Part shown: in pieces, positions 23,475 to 31,134 of the stretch
Layout of the letters: each line of letters begins with the position of its first letter
Position numbering within the stretch: position 1 is the first letter of the stretch
DNA from: DASVRA01 sp036388855
GTDB lineage: Bacteria > Pseudomonadota > Alphaproteobacteria > Caulobacterales > Caulobacteraceae
Direction: 5' to 3'
Length of the DNA stretch: 64,000 nucleotides
Assembly (NCBI GenBank): GCA_036388855.1
Contig: DASVRA010000022.1
Location: 74,256 to 138,255, forward strand
Position numbers and translations under genes: made by a program
Notes under the pieces: model-generated
Told to the model about the DNA's origin: nothing
What the model saw: the letters and a program-made list of their open reading frames with translations, nothing else
Databases searched by the model: none

Positions 23475-24335
23475 TCAGAAGCGTTCGGCGCGGACGCCCA
23501 GGGCCCGTAGGCCGACCTGCACGCTGTCGGCGCCGACGAGGTGGCCGGCGCCAACGGCGACGCAGTGGATCCCGGGCTGGTCGAGCAGGGCCCTGATCTT
23601 GGCGGCGAAGCGGCGGTTGCGATCGACCAGCATCAGCCGGTAGAGGCGCGGGCTTTCGCGCTGGAGGTCGGCGTTGATCAGCCGGTCGAGCGCGGGGAGG
23701 TCGCCGGCGGCCCAAGCCTTCACCATGGCGTCCAGCTCCTGCGCCGCGGAAGCGTATTCCTTCAGGGAAAGGCGCAGGAAGGCCAGCTCCTCTTCCGGCG
23801 GCAGGGAGGCCAAGAGGCCGATCTGTTCCTCCACGGTTTCGAAGGCGCGGACGGGCTCCCCTTGCGTCTCGGTTTCGGCTCGGATCACCTTCTCGACCCC
23901 GGCCGAGGGTGCGTAGCCGGCGCGGACCACGGCGGCGACGGTAAGTTGCAGGCCGGCGAACCAGGGCCGCGCGCGCTCCAGCATGGCGGGATCAAGGCCC
24001 AGGTTTTGGGCGGCCTGCGCCAGTTCCGCCTGTTCGGCGGAGGTGAGGTGGCTGGAGAGCGGGCGGTCGGGGCTGAAGGCGTGGCGGCGGATGGTTTCGG
24101 CGGCGGCGGGCGAGGCGCCGTCGTCGACGACCTCCAAGGTCAGGTCGGCGCAGGAGTCCAGCGCGCGGTCGAGGCGGGGGGTGCGCCAGTTCAGCTCCGG
24201 GCGCAGGACGTGGACGGTGCCGAACAGATAGATGGTGGTGTCGGCGTCCTCGACCGTCCACATCGCGGGCTCCGCGTGGGCGGCGCAAGCGGCGGCCAGG
24301 GCGGCGGCCGCGGCCATGGCAGGCAGGCGGCTCAT
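23475..24335 (-). CDS. TraB/GumN family protein, exported
   Basis: The 286-residue protein starts with a signal peptide (MSRLPAMAAAAALAAACAAHAEP; the Cys lies in the hydrophobic region and a lipobox is doubtful). The TraB/GumN domain follows with DTTIYLFGTVHVLRPELNW, the conserved glutamate after ADLTLEVVDD, and the C-terminal second motif IHCVAVGAGHLVGADSVQ. Members of this fold include metalloprotease-like proteins; bacterial function is mostly unknown. The ATG overlaps the dcd stop (ATGA), so it is translated from the dcd mRNA. Confidence 0.87.
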   Translation of the reverse strand: MSRLPAMAAAAALAAACAAHAEPAMWTVEDADTTIYLFGTVHVLRPELNWRTPRLDRALDSCADLTLEVVDDGASPAAAETIRRHAFSPDRPLSSHLTSAEQAELAQAAQNLGLDPAMLERARPWFAGLQLTVAAVVRAGYAPSAGVEKVIRAETETQGEPVRAFETVEEQIGLLASLPPEEELAFLRLSLKEYASAAQELDAMVKAWAAGDLPALDRLINADLQRESPRLYRLMLVDRNRRFAAKIRALLDQPGIHCVAVGAGHLVGADSVQVGLRALGVRAERF

Positions 24336-25339
24336 GCCCAGACCCGGAAGTGCTTGGACAGGCGCAGGCCCTGGCGCTGGTAGTGCGAGCCGCCCTGGCC
24401 GTAGGCGCGGTCGGGCCTCTCGGTCATTGGTTCGTAGACGAGGCGGGCGACGGTTTGGCCGTCCTCCAGCAGGAACGGGGTTTCGCGGCTGCGGACCTCC
24501 AAAACGGCGCGGCTGCCTTCGCCGCCCATTTCGGGCGTGCCGAAGCCGGGGTCGAAGAAGCCGGCGTAGTGGACGCGGAATTCGCCGACGGCGGGGTCGA
24601 TTGGCGTCATTTCGGCGGCCTGGGCGATGGGGATCTCAACGGACTGCTTGGAGGCCAGGATGTAGAATTCGCCGGGGTCGAGCACGAGTTCGCCGCGGCG
24701 GGGGTGGAGCGGCTCCCAGTAGTCGCGGGGGTCGTGGCCGTCGACGCGGTCGAGGTCGACCACAGGGGCGTGACGGCGGGCGCGGTAGCCGGCCAGATCG
24801 CCGGTGAGATCGACGCCGATGTCCTTGGTCTGGAGCGGTTCGGAGGCACCCTGGCGCAGGCGGAGCTGGTTCAGACGGGTGCCCTGGCGGGCGAGGACGG
24901 AGAAGGTCTGGGGGGCGATCTCCAGGTAGAGGGGGCCGGCGTAGCCCTCGGCAACTTGGTCGAAGGCGCCGGAGCGGTCGGCGAGCAGGCGGACGAAGAC
25001 GTCGAGGCGGCCGGTGGAGCTCTTGGGGTTGGCGCGGGCCGAGATGCCGGCGGGGAGCGCCAGCCGCTCCTGGATTTCGGCGATGTAGACGCAGCCCTTC
25101 TCCAGCACCTCGCCCTGGGTGAGGTCGAGTTCATGCATGGCGACCGTGTCGAGGCGCTCGGCCACCCCGCGCGCGGCTCCGGGGAGGAAGGAGGCGCGCA
25201 CCCGCCAGGCGCGGGCGCCCAGCCGCAGGTCAAGGCTGGCGGGCTGGACCTGGTCGGGGGCGAAGGGGGCCTCGGCCGTGATCGCGCCGGAGCGAGCCAG
25301 GGCTTCGATGGACTGGGAGGGAAGGATGCCTGCGGTCAT
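24332..25339 (-). CDS. dcd: 2'-deoxycytidine 5'-triphosphate deaminase
   Basis: Dcd converts dCTP to dUTP for thymidylate synthesis. This 335-residue form is the long, two-domain alphaproteobacterial version (E. coli Dcd is about 193 residues). Domain 1 shows PDQVQPASLDLRLG and ARANPKSSTGRLDVF; domain 2 shows ELVLDPGEFYILASKQSVEIP and VHYAGFFDPGFG, typical of the dUTPase-like fold. The start is ATG at 25339 (MTAGILPSQSIEAL). The same frame stays open upstream to 25618 through repeat-rich DNA, but that part is not protein-like. Upstream lies a composite repeat region. Confidence 0.92.
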   Translation of the reverse strand: MTAGILPSQSIEALARSGAITAEAPFAPDQVQPASLDLRLGARAWRVRASFLPGAARGVAERLDTVAMHELDLTQGEVLEKGCVYIAEIQERLALPAGISARANPKSSTGRLDVFVRLLADRSGAFDQVAEGYAGPLYLEIAPQTFSVLARQGTRLNQLRLRQGASEPLQTKDIGVDLTGDLAGYRARRHAPVVDLDRVDGHDPRDYWEPLHPRRGELVLDPGEFYILASKQSVEIPIAQAAEMTPIDPAVGEFRVHYAGFFDPGFGTPEMGGEGSRAVLEVRSRETPFLLEDGQTVARLVYEPMTERPDRAYGQGGSHYQRQGLRLSKHFRVWA

Positions 25340-25378
25340 CAGGGGCAGCCTAGCGCGCGGCAGCTTGAGTCGCGAAAG

Positions 25379-25660
25379 GCGGAGTGCACTTCGTGCACTT
25401 TGGATCCGGACTGGAAAAACCAGTCCGGTGAGTCCGGTAAAGGCTGGGGCGTTCGGCCAGCCGCGTGTGCTGAGTGCACTTTTCTCCGTTTCCAGGCGAA
25501 TGCTGGATCCATGTGCCGTCTGCCGGTGAGTGGATCTGGGTCCTGGCATTCGCCGGGAAGGCGGACGCGCGGAGTGCACTTCGTGCACTTTCGGGAAAGC
25601 GGAGAGATGAGCGGACAAAACAGAGTCCGGTGAGTCCGGTGAGTCCGGTGGGCGAGTGTC
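25379..25660. repeat. composite repeat region upstream of dcd
   Basis: An identical 23-bp segment with core AGTGCACTTCGTGCACT (itself a 7-bp inverted repeat) occurs at 25379-25401 and 25569-25591. A perfect 9-bp hairpin CCGGACTGG-AAAAA-CCAGTCCGG lies at 25406-25428. The 9-mer GAGTCCGGT occurs once at 25430-25438, next to a CAGTCCGGT, and three times in tandem at 25623-25649. Between them sits an inverted REP-like doublet. No gene is supported here. The stretch separates dcd from hslO and may carry the dcd promoter. Confidence 0.75.
25489..25560. repeat. inverted REP-like doublet (GGCGAATGC type)
   Basis: TTTCCAGGCGAATGCTGGAT begins near 25488 on the plus strand. A related sequence, TTCCCGGCGAATGCCAGGAC, runs on the minus strand from 25560. 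Each forms a short hairpin around GCGAATGC. The same head-to-head layout with different sequence occurs at about 35 and 60 kb. Confidence 0.55.
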
Positions 25661-25779
25661 CGGCTTGGTCTCCGTCAGCTGCAGGAATGGTCGCGGCCGT
25701 CGCCATTAAAGGAAAATAGTCCTGAGGCGCCGCTGCGCAAGGGCGGAGGTCGCGCCGCAAGGAAGCCGCACGCGGCGGC

Positions 25780-26679
25780 TCAGGTCACCGCTTGCGGCTC
25801 GAACGCGTATTGGCGCGAGCAGTATTCGCAGGTGACGTGGATGCGGCCGTCCGGCTCGACCATGTCGCCGCGCTCCTCCATCGGGAACGACTGGAGCACC
25901 GAGACCACGCGCTCGGGCGAGCAGCGGCAGAAGGCGCGCAGGGGCTTGGGAGTGAACACGCGCACGCCGTCCTCGTGGAACAGGCGGAACAGCAGGCGGT
26001 CGCCGGAGATGGTGGGGTCGATCAACTCGTCCTCGCCGACGGTCTCGAAGAGGGCCTGGGAGCGTTCCCAGGCCTCGTGCGTGGGGCCGCGGGCGTCGTC
26101 GCCGGCGATGTTCTGCAGCACCATGCCGCCGGCGCGCCAAGTCGGGCCTTCGCCGGTGTCGAGCTGGCCCACGGCGAGGCGCACGCGGGTGGGGGTCTGT
26201 TCGGACTGGGCGAAGTAGGTTTCGGCGCACAGCGCCAGGGTCTCGCCCTCGATGGCGGTGATGCCCTGGTAGCGGTCCATGTCGGGGCCCTGGTCGATGG
26301 TCATCACGAAGATGCCGTCGCCGAGCAGGCTCTTGGCGCCGGGGCGGGCGAAGCCCTGGGAGGCGGCGGCCAGGCGTTCTGCGTCATAGCGGCAGTAGCC
26401 GCGCAAGGCGCCGGTGGTGTCGTAGTCGGCGACGACCAGGCCCACGGGGCCGTCGCCCTGGGCCTGGACGATCAGGCGGCCGTCGAACTTCAGGCTGGCG
26501 CCGACCAGGGCGGCGAGCGCGCAGGCCTCACCCAAGAGGTCGGCGATCGGCTCGGGGTATTCGTGGCGGGTGAGGATGTCGTCGATGGCGGGGCCGAGGC
26601 GCACCACGCGGCCGCGCACCGGCTCGTTCTCGATCTGGAAGGCGGCGACTTGGTCGTCGCTGGCGTGGGTAAGCGTCAC
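25780..26679 (-). CDS. hslO: redox-regulated chaperone Hsp33
   Basis: Hsp33 is a cytosolic holdase activated by oxidation of a C-terminal zinc centre. The 299-residue product has the N-terminal substrate domain with GLVVADYDTTGALRGYCRY and GDGIFVMTIDQG, and the four zinc cysteines as CRCSPERV (about 246-248) and CEYC near the C-terminus. The ATG at 26679 fits the usual N-terminus. The gene follows the orphan gene at 26785-27261 on the same strand by about 105 bases. Confidence 0.94.
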   Translation of the reverse strand: MTLTHASDDQVAAFQIENEPVRGRVVRLGPAIDDILTRHEYPEPIADLLGEACALAALVGASLKFDGRLIVQAQGDGPVGLVVADYDTTGALRGYCRYDAERLAAASQGFARPGAKSLLGDGIFVMTIDQGPDMDRYQGITAIEGETLALCAETYFAQSEQTPTRVRLAVGQLDTGEGPTWRAGGMVLQNIAGDDARGPTHEAWERSQALFETVGEDELIDPTISGDRLLFRLFHEDGVRVFTPKPLRAFCRCSPERVVSVLQSFPMEERGDMVEPDGRIHVTCEYCSRQYAFEPQAVT

Positions 26680-26784
26680 GGCGGCGGTCCCTCGGGCGCG
26701 GGCGCGCCCGGATGAACAGGAGGAGGGTGTCGGGAGTCGCGCGATATAGGAAGGCGGCGGCGGTTTGCGACCGGTCGGCTATGC

Positions 26785-27261
26785 CTACGCCGCCTCGACT
26801 CCAGCAATCTCGGTAAGAGGCGGTATCCGAGTGATCTGCACGCGCCTGATTGGCCGTTTGAGGTAGTGACGGAGAGAGAACTGACTATCTCGGTCGAACT
26901 GAAGGAGGCCACGCGTGGTGAGTCTATGGACGTGGTAGAGCAGGCCTGTGTCCCGATCACGAACCTCTCGGAAGCCTTTGTCTCGGATCTCATCACACAA
27001 GGCCAAAATGGTTTGAGACGTAGTGGCATCGGGGCTGTGGAACTCGCCCCACAGCTTCCCAAGCTCATAATCCAATTCGCCCGGGCTAGCTTCAATCCCC
27101 AGACTTCGATGCCGTTCTGTGGGAGCTTTAACTTCTAGCAGAATGTAATTTCTGCTCCGGCGCAGCTTAGACTTCGTCTGTGACGGCAATGCCTCCGCAT
27201 ATGCCTGCAAGGCGTCAGCGAACGGTCCGAACCACTCCGCTGGCGGTCGTCGCCACCACAT
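26785..27261 (-). CDS. orphan protein of unknown function, AT-richer than its neighbours
   Basis: The 158-residue protein has no recognised motif. It is basic near the N-terminus (SKLRRSRNYILLEVKAP) and has mixed alpha/beta character, with no signal or membrane helix. Its ATG overlaps the metH stop by one base (TGATG), so it could be translated by coupling. The DNA is clearly less GC-rich than all surrounding genes, with codons that are otherwise rare here (for example AGT, CTA, TTA), which suggests recent acquisition. In Caulobacter the slot after metH is where the second MetH part is expected. Confidence 0.68.
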   Translation of the reverse strand: MWWRRPPAEWFGPFADALQAYAEALPSQTKSKLRRSRNYILLEVKAPTERHRSLGIEASPGELDYELGKLWGEFHSPDATTSQTILALCDEIRDKGFREVRDRDTGLLYHVHRLTTRGLLQFDRDSQFSLRHYLKRPIRRVQITRIPPLTEIAGVEAA

Positions 27262-28316
27262 CAGGCGATCTCCATAGCTTCTAAACCAGAGAGCCGCATC
27301 GCTGGTTGCCGCTCAGCCATCTCGCGTGGGCGCGCGCCCTTCGCGGCGTCGGCGATCAGGCGGATGTGGTCGGGCGTGGTGCCGCAGCAGCCGCCGAGGA
27401 TGTTGACCAGGCCGCTCTGGGCCCATTCGCGCAGCAAGGCGGCGGTCTGGTCGGGGGTTTCGTCGTAGTCGCCCATGGGGTTGGGCAGGCCGGCGTTGGG
27501 GTAGGCGGCGACCAGGGTGTCGGCGACACGGGAGAGTTCGGCCAGGTGCGGGCGCATCAACTCGGCGCCGAGCGCGCAGTTGAGGCCGACGGCGAAGGGG
27601 CGGGCGTGGCGGACGGAGTTCCAGAAGGCCTCCACCGTCTGGCCCGAGAGGGTGCGGCCGGAGCGGTCGGTGACGGTGCCGCTGATCCAGACCGGCAGGG
27701 GCTCCAGGCCGTCGTCCTCGAGGTCGAGGATGGCCTTGATCGCGGCCTTGGCGTTCAGGGTGTCGAAGATGGTCTCGATCAGGAAGATGTCGGCACCGCC
27801 GGCGTGCAGGGCCAGCGCCTGCTCGCGGTAAGCGGCGTGGACCTCGTCGAAGGTGACGGCGCGTTTGGCTGGGTCGTTGACGTCGGGCGAGATCGACAAG
27901 GTCTTGTTCAGGGGGCCGATGCAGCCGGCGACCCAGCGGGGGCGCTCGGGCGTGCTCCAGCGGTCGGCGCTCTCGCGGGCGAGTTCGGCGGAGGCGCGGC
28001 TGATCTCGGGCGCCACGGTTTGGAGGCCGTAGTCGGCCTGGCTGATGGAGGTGGCGGTGAAGCTGTTGGTGGAGGCGATGTCGGCGCCGGCTTCGAAATA
28101 GGCGTCGTGCAGGGCGGTCACGCGCTGGGGCTGGGTGAGGCAGAGGAGGTCGTTGTCGCCCTGCAGCGGCTGGGGGTGATCGGCGAAGCGGGGGCCGCGG
28201 AAGTCGTCTTCCGACAGGCCCATGCGCTGGATCATCACGCCCCAGGCGCCGTCGAGCACCAGGATGCGCTCGCGGGCGGCGGCGTGGAGGGCGGCGATCC
28301 GCTCGGCGCGGGTCAT
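27261..28316 (-). CDS. metH: methionine synthase, homocysteine-binding part (split MetH)
   Basis: The product has 351 residues and corresponds only to the N-terminal homocysteine domain of cobalamin-dependent MetH (about 1,200 residues in E. coli). It shows RILVLDGAWGVMIQRMGL, DIASTNSFTATSISQADYG, ADIFLIETIFDTLNAKAA and the zinc motifs VGLNCALGA and GGCCGTTPDH. Caulobacterales commonly encode MetH as two proteins; the folate/B12/SAM part is not in this window. The ATG at 28316 overlaps the metF stop by four bases, so metF-metH are coupled. An upstream open stretch in the same frame overlaps metF and is not protein-like. Confidence 0.9.
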   Translation of the reverse strand: MTRAERIAALHAAARERILVLDGAWGVMIQRMGLSEDDFRGPRFADHPQPLQGDNDLLCLTQPQRVTALHDAYFEAGADIASTNSFTATSISQADYGLQTVAPEISRASAELARESADRWSTPERPRWVAGCIGPLNKTLSISPDVNDPAKRAVTFDEVHAAYREQALALHAGGADIFLIETIFDTLNAKAAIKAILDLEDDGLEPLPVWISGTVTDRSGRTLSGQTVEAFWNSVRHARPFAVGLNCALGAELMRPHLAELSRVADTLVAAYPNAGLPNPMGDYDETPDQTAALLREWAQSGLVNILGGCCGTTPDHIRLIADAAKGARPREMAERQPAMRLSGLEAMEIA

Positions 28317-29245
28317 CGGGCGGCGGCCTCGGCGGTCTCGCGCAGGCCCAGGACGCGGCAGATGGCGTAGACCAGATCGGCGCGGTTCAGCGTGTAGAAG
28401 TGGAAGTCGGGGAAGCCCTCCTCCTTCAGCCGCGCGCACATCTCGGCGGCCACCGAGGCCGCGATCAAGCGGCGGGTGTCGGGGTCGTCGTCCAGTCCCT
28501 CGAACAGCTTGGCCAGCCAATCCGGCACGGCGGTGCGGCAGATGCCGGCCATGCGGCGCAGCGCCTTGAAGTTGGTCACGGGCATGATGCCGGGGACTAT
28601 GGGGATGGTGACGCCTGCGGCTCGCACCCGCTCGACGAAGCGGAGGAAGGCGTCGAGGTCGAAGAAGAACTGGCTGATGGCGCGGGTCGCGCCGGCGTCG
28701 ATCTTGGCCTTCAGAACGTCGATGTCGTGCGCCATCGAGGGGCTCTCGGGGTGGATCTCGGGATAGCAGGCGACGGAGATCTCGAAGGGGGCAACGCGGG
28801 CGGCGGCGGCGGCCAGTTCAGTGGCGTTGGCATAGCCGTCCGGCGGTGGGGCGTAGGGCCCGCAGGGCTCGCCCGGCGGGTCGCCGCGCAGGGCGACGAG
28901 GTGGCGCACGCCCATGGCCCAGTAGTCGCGCAGCACCTCGTCGACCTCGGCGCGAGAGGCTTCGACGCAGGTGACGTGGGCGGCGGGCTGGAGGCCGGTT
29001 TCCTCCAGGATGCGGCGGATCGTGCGGTGGGTGCGCTCGCGGGTGGAGCCGCCGGCGCCGTAGGTGACCGAGACGAAGGCCGGGTTCAGCGGCGCGAGGC
29101 GGGCGATGGCGCCCCAGAGGGTGGCCTGGGCCTCGACCGTTTTGGGGGGGAAGAACTCGAACGACACCCGCCCAACATCGCCTGTCGCCTGTCCCGCGCG
29201 GGCGACGGGGCCGGAGAGGCTGGAGAGAGGGGCGGCGGCGCTCAC
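28313..29245 (-). CDS. metF: 5,10-methylenetetrahydrofolate reductase
   Basis: MetF makes 5-methyl-THF, the methyl donor for MetH. The 310-residue TIM-barrel flavoprotein has VSFEFFPPKT at the N-terminus, FVSVTYGAGGSTRERTHRT, HLVALRGDPP, ACYPEIHPES and FFFDLDAFLRFVERVRAAG with IVPGIMPVTNF, all standard for MetF. It is the first gene of a metF-metH-orphan transcription unit and is divergent from mlaA across about 100 bases. Confidence 0.95.
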   Translation of the reverse strand: MSAAAPLSSLSGPVARAGQATGDVGRVSFEFFPPKTVEAQATLWGAIARLAPLNPAFVSVTYGAGGSTRERTHRTIRRILEETGLQPAAHVTCVEASRAEVDEVLRDYWAMGVRHLVALRGDPPGEPCGPYAPPPDGYANATELAAAAARVAPFEISVACYPEIHPESPSMAHDIDVLKAKIDAGATRAISQFFFDLDAFLRFVERVRAAGVTIPIVPGIMPVTNFKALRRMAGICRTAVPDWLAKLFEGLDDDPDTRRLIAASVAAEMCARLKEEGFPDFHFYTLNRADLVYAICRVLGLRETAEAAAR

Positions 29246-29346
29246 GGCGCCCGTTGTGCAACGCAGGCCTGGCGGCGTCCACCGGCGGAACTCTGGCGTT
29301 CGCCGGCCATTTGGGTGTTAATGAGGCGCGTGAGTGGGGAGTTGTC

Positions 29347-30267
29347 ATGCGCGGGCAAGGGGTTGCGAGCCTGCTGAGCGCGGGTTGGGCCGTGGGCGCC
29401 GTGGCGGCGTGGATTCCGGGAGCGGCTTTGGCGCAGTCGGCGCCGGCGCCGGCGAGCGTAAATCCTAGGGCTCTGACGCCCTCCGATCCGCTGGAGCGGT
29501 TCAACCGGGCAATGTTCTCGGTGGACCGGCGGATCAACAAGCTGATCGCCGGCAAGACGCCGTCATTGGGAGCGCCCAAGTTCGTCTCGCCGAAGGTTAG
29601 GAACGGGGTCTACAACTTCTTCAACAACCTCGGAGAGCCGGTCACCGCGGCCAACGACGTGCTGCAGATGAAGTGGAAACGGGCGGGGGTCGCCACCGCC
29701 CGCTTCGCCACCAACACCACGGTGGGTCTGCTGGGGACCGACGACGTGGCCAGCCGGTGGGGGCTGAAGCGGCACCGGGAGGATTTCGGCCAGACGCTGG
29801 CGCGGTGGGGGGCGCCGGCCGGGCCCTACATCTACCTGCCGCTGATGGGGCCCAGCACGGTGCGCGACAAGCTCGCCGGCAAGGTCGACGGCTTCGCTCA
29901 TCCACTGGGCTGGGTGGAAATGGACGAGCTGCCGTCCCGCGTCATGGACTACACGGAAAGCGCGGTGCAGCCGAAGACGGTGTCGATCCGCACCCGCGCC
30001 CGCGTGGCGCAGGAGGCCGGCGAAACCGAGGACGAATACGCCTACCTGCGCCGCCTCTATTACGCCCAGCGCGCGGCCGAGATACAGGACACGCCGGAGG
30101 CGGACCGCTACATCGTCCCCAGTGCCGGCGAGCCAGGCCCGATCACGGTCCAAGCGCCCGTTGTGGCCGACGCGGCTTCAATCGCGCGATCCGACAGCGA
30201 AGCCGAAGCCGAAGCGGATGCCAGGGAGGCGGACATAGTCGCCGAAGCGGCCGGCGCTCGCCCATAG
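29347..30267 (+). CDS. mlaA: MlaA/VacJ family outer-membrane lipid asymmetry protein
   Basis: MlaA removes phospholipids from the outer leaflet of the outer membrane and passes them to MlaC. The 306-residue protein has a signal peptide (MRGQGVASLLSAGWAVG to AALA-QS), DPLERFNRAMFSVDRRINK, NGVYNFFNNLGEPVTAANDVLQ, ARFATNTTVGLLGTDDVA, and GPYIYLPLMGPSTVRD. No lipobox cysteine is present, so it is probably not lipidated, unlike E. coli MlaA. The C-terminal tail (about 265-306) is acidic and low in complexity. ATG at 29347 follows GGGGAG. No other mla genes are in the window. Confidence 0.9.
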   Translation: MRGQGVASLLSAGWAVGAVAAWIPGAALAQSAPAPASVNPRALTPSDPLERFNRAMFSVDRRINKLIAGKTPSLGAPKFVSPKVRNGVYNFFNNLGEPVTAANDVLQMKWKRAGVATARFATNTTVGLLGTDDVASRWGLKRHREDFGQTLARWGAPAGPYIYLPLMGPSTVRDKLAGKVDGFAHPLGWVEMDELPSRVMDYTESAVQPKTVSIRTRARVAQEAGETEDEYAYLRRLYYAQRAAEIQDTPEADRYIVPSAGEPGPITVQAPVVADAASIARSDSEAEAEADAREADIVAEAAGARP

Positions 30268-30273
30268 AAAGCT

Positions 30274-30311
30274 GGGCGCTCCACCGGCCCAGAATGACCC
30301 GTGGAGCGCCC
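30274..30311. terminator. bidirectional terminator between mlaA and the 30328-30903 gene
   Basis: GGGCGCTCCAC and GTGGAGCGCCC form a perfect 11-bp stem with a 16-base loop, exactly between two convergent genes. Position and symmetry support a shared terminator. No long T-tract flanks it. Confidence 0.6.
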
Positions 30312-30327
30312 TTGGCGGCGCAGGCGC

Positions 30328-30903
30328 TTAGTGGCGCACCTGCCGGTCGTGCTTGTTGATGAAGATGCGCCGGCTGAGCGCATCCATGCGGCGGTCGAGG
30401 TCGCGGCGCTCGGCCAGGGTGAGGCCGCCGCCGGAGCGCCGGTAGGTCGCCTCCATCGCCGCCAGGCCGTTGAACTCGGCGCGCAGCTGGTTGGCCTCGG
30501 CCTGGGTCAGGGCGCCGTTGCGCACGCCGGTCTGGATGCGGGTGACGAAGGTCGCCTGGCGCTGGTTGATGGTGCGCCAGTTGCGGACGTAGTCGATGTC
30601 GGTCTTGTTGATCGCGATCCGCATCTGCAGTCCGTTCAGCCGCCGGTCGAGGTCCGCGCGCTCGCCGGCCGAGAGGCCGTTGGTGGCGCGGTAGCGGGCT
30701 TCGAGATTGGCGATGCCGCGGAACTCGCCGCGCAGGATGACCGCCTCGGTCGGAGTCAGGGTGCCGGCGCGGATGCCTTGGTTGATCCGCTGTTCGAGCA
30801 TGGCCTGGCGCTGGTTGATGGGCATCCAGGCTTGCGCGAAGGCCGGAACCGCGGCGGCCGTCAGCGCGGAGGCCGCGATGGCCGACATGAGTAGACGCTT
30901 CAT
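30328..30903 (-). CDS. exported protein made of two tandem ~75-residue repeats
   Basis: The 191-residue protein has a clear signal peptide (MKRLLMSAIAASALTAAAVPAFA-QA). The mature part is two copies of one unit. Copy 1 runs from INQRQAMLEQRINQGIRAG to MRIAINKTD, copy 2 from INQRQATFVTRIQTGVRNG to RRIFINKHD; both contain a central ERxDLDRRxxxL helix. The units are helical and charged, probably periplasmic. I do not recognise a named function; the resemblance to Ca2+- or metal-sensing helical repeats is only general. It is convergent with mlaA. Confidence 0.8.
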   Translation of the reverse strand: MKRLLMSAIAASALTAAAVPAFAQAWMPINQRQAMLEQRINQGIRAGTLTPTEAVILRGEFRGIANLEARYRATNGLSAGERADLDRRLNGLQMRIAINKTDIDYVRNWRTINQRQATFVTRIQTGVRNGALTQAEANQLRAEFNGLAAMEATYRRSGGGLTLAERRDLDRRMDALSRRIFINKHDRQVRH

Positions 30904-31019
30904 TTTTCTGCTCCTCTGCGTTGGACGACGCCGTTCCGACGTCGAGGGGGACTAAACACCCGTGGCGCTGAGCCCGGTCTGAATGCCTCGCGCGAGGCTC
31001 GTTCATCTACATTACAACG

Positions 31020-31134
31020 CCGCCATCCAGCGGACGTGGCATCTAGGCCATCGGCGGCCATTGCGGCAACAGCTTGGCCGTAGGCTGGAGCGCGGGCTCG
31101 CGCCCGAGGTTGCGCGCCATTATGCAGGGCGGGA
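31020..31134 (+). promoter_or_regulatory. serC upstream region, possible leader
   Basis: The stretch contains GC-rich self-complementary segments (such as GCGCGGGC/GCGCCC around 31090-31105 and CGCGC pairs) close to the serC start. A conserved serC leader RNA is known upstream of serC in alphaproteobacteria. I cannot confirm that its consensus is met, so this is a location to test rather than a firm call. Confidence 0.25.

Noticed and set aside
24350..25633. Plus-strand frame opposite dcd
   Set aside because: It is antisense to a gene with clear Dcd motifs and continues into the repeat region; its composition is a shadow pattern.
25379..25660. CRISPR array interpretation of the repeats upstream of dcd
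   Set aside because: Repeat lengths and spacings are irregular, the units are only 9 and 23 bases, and there are no cas genes.
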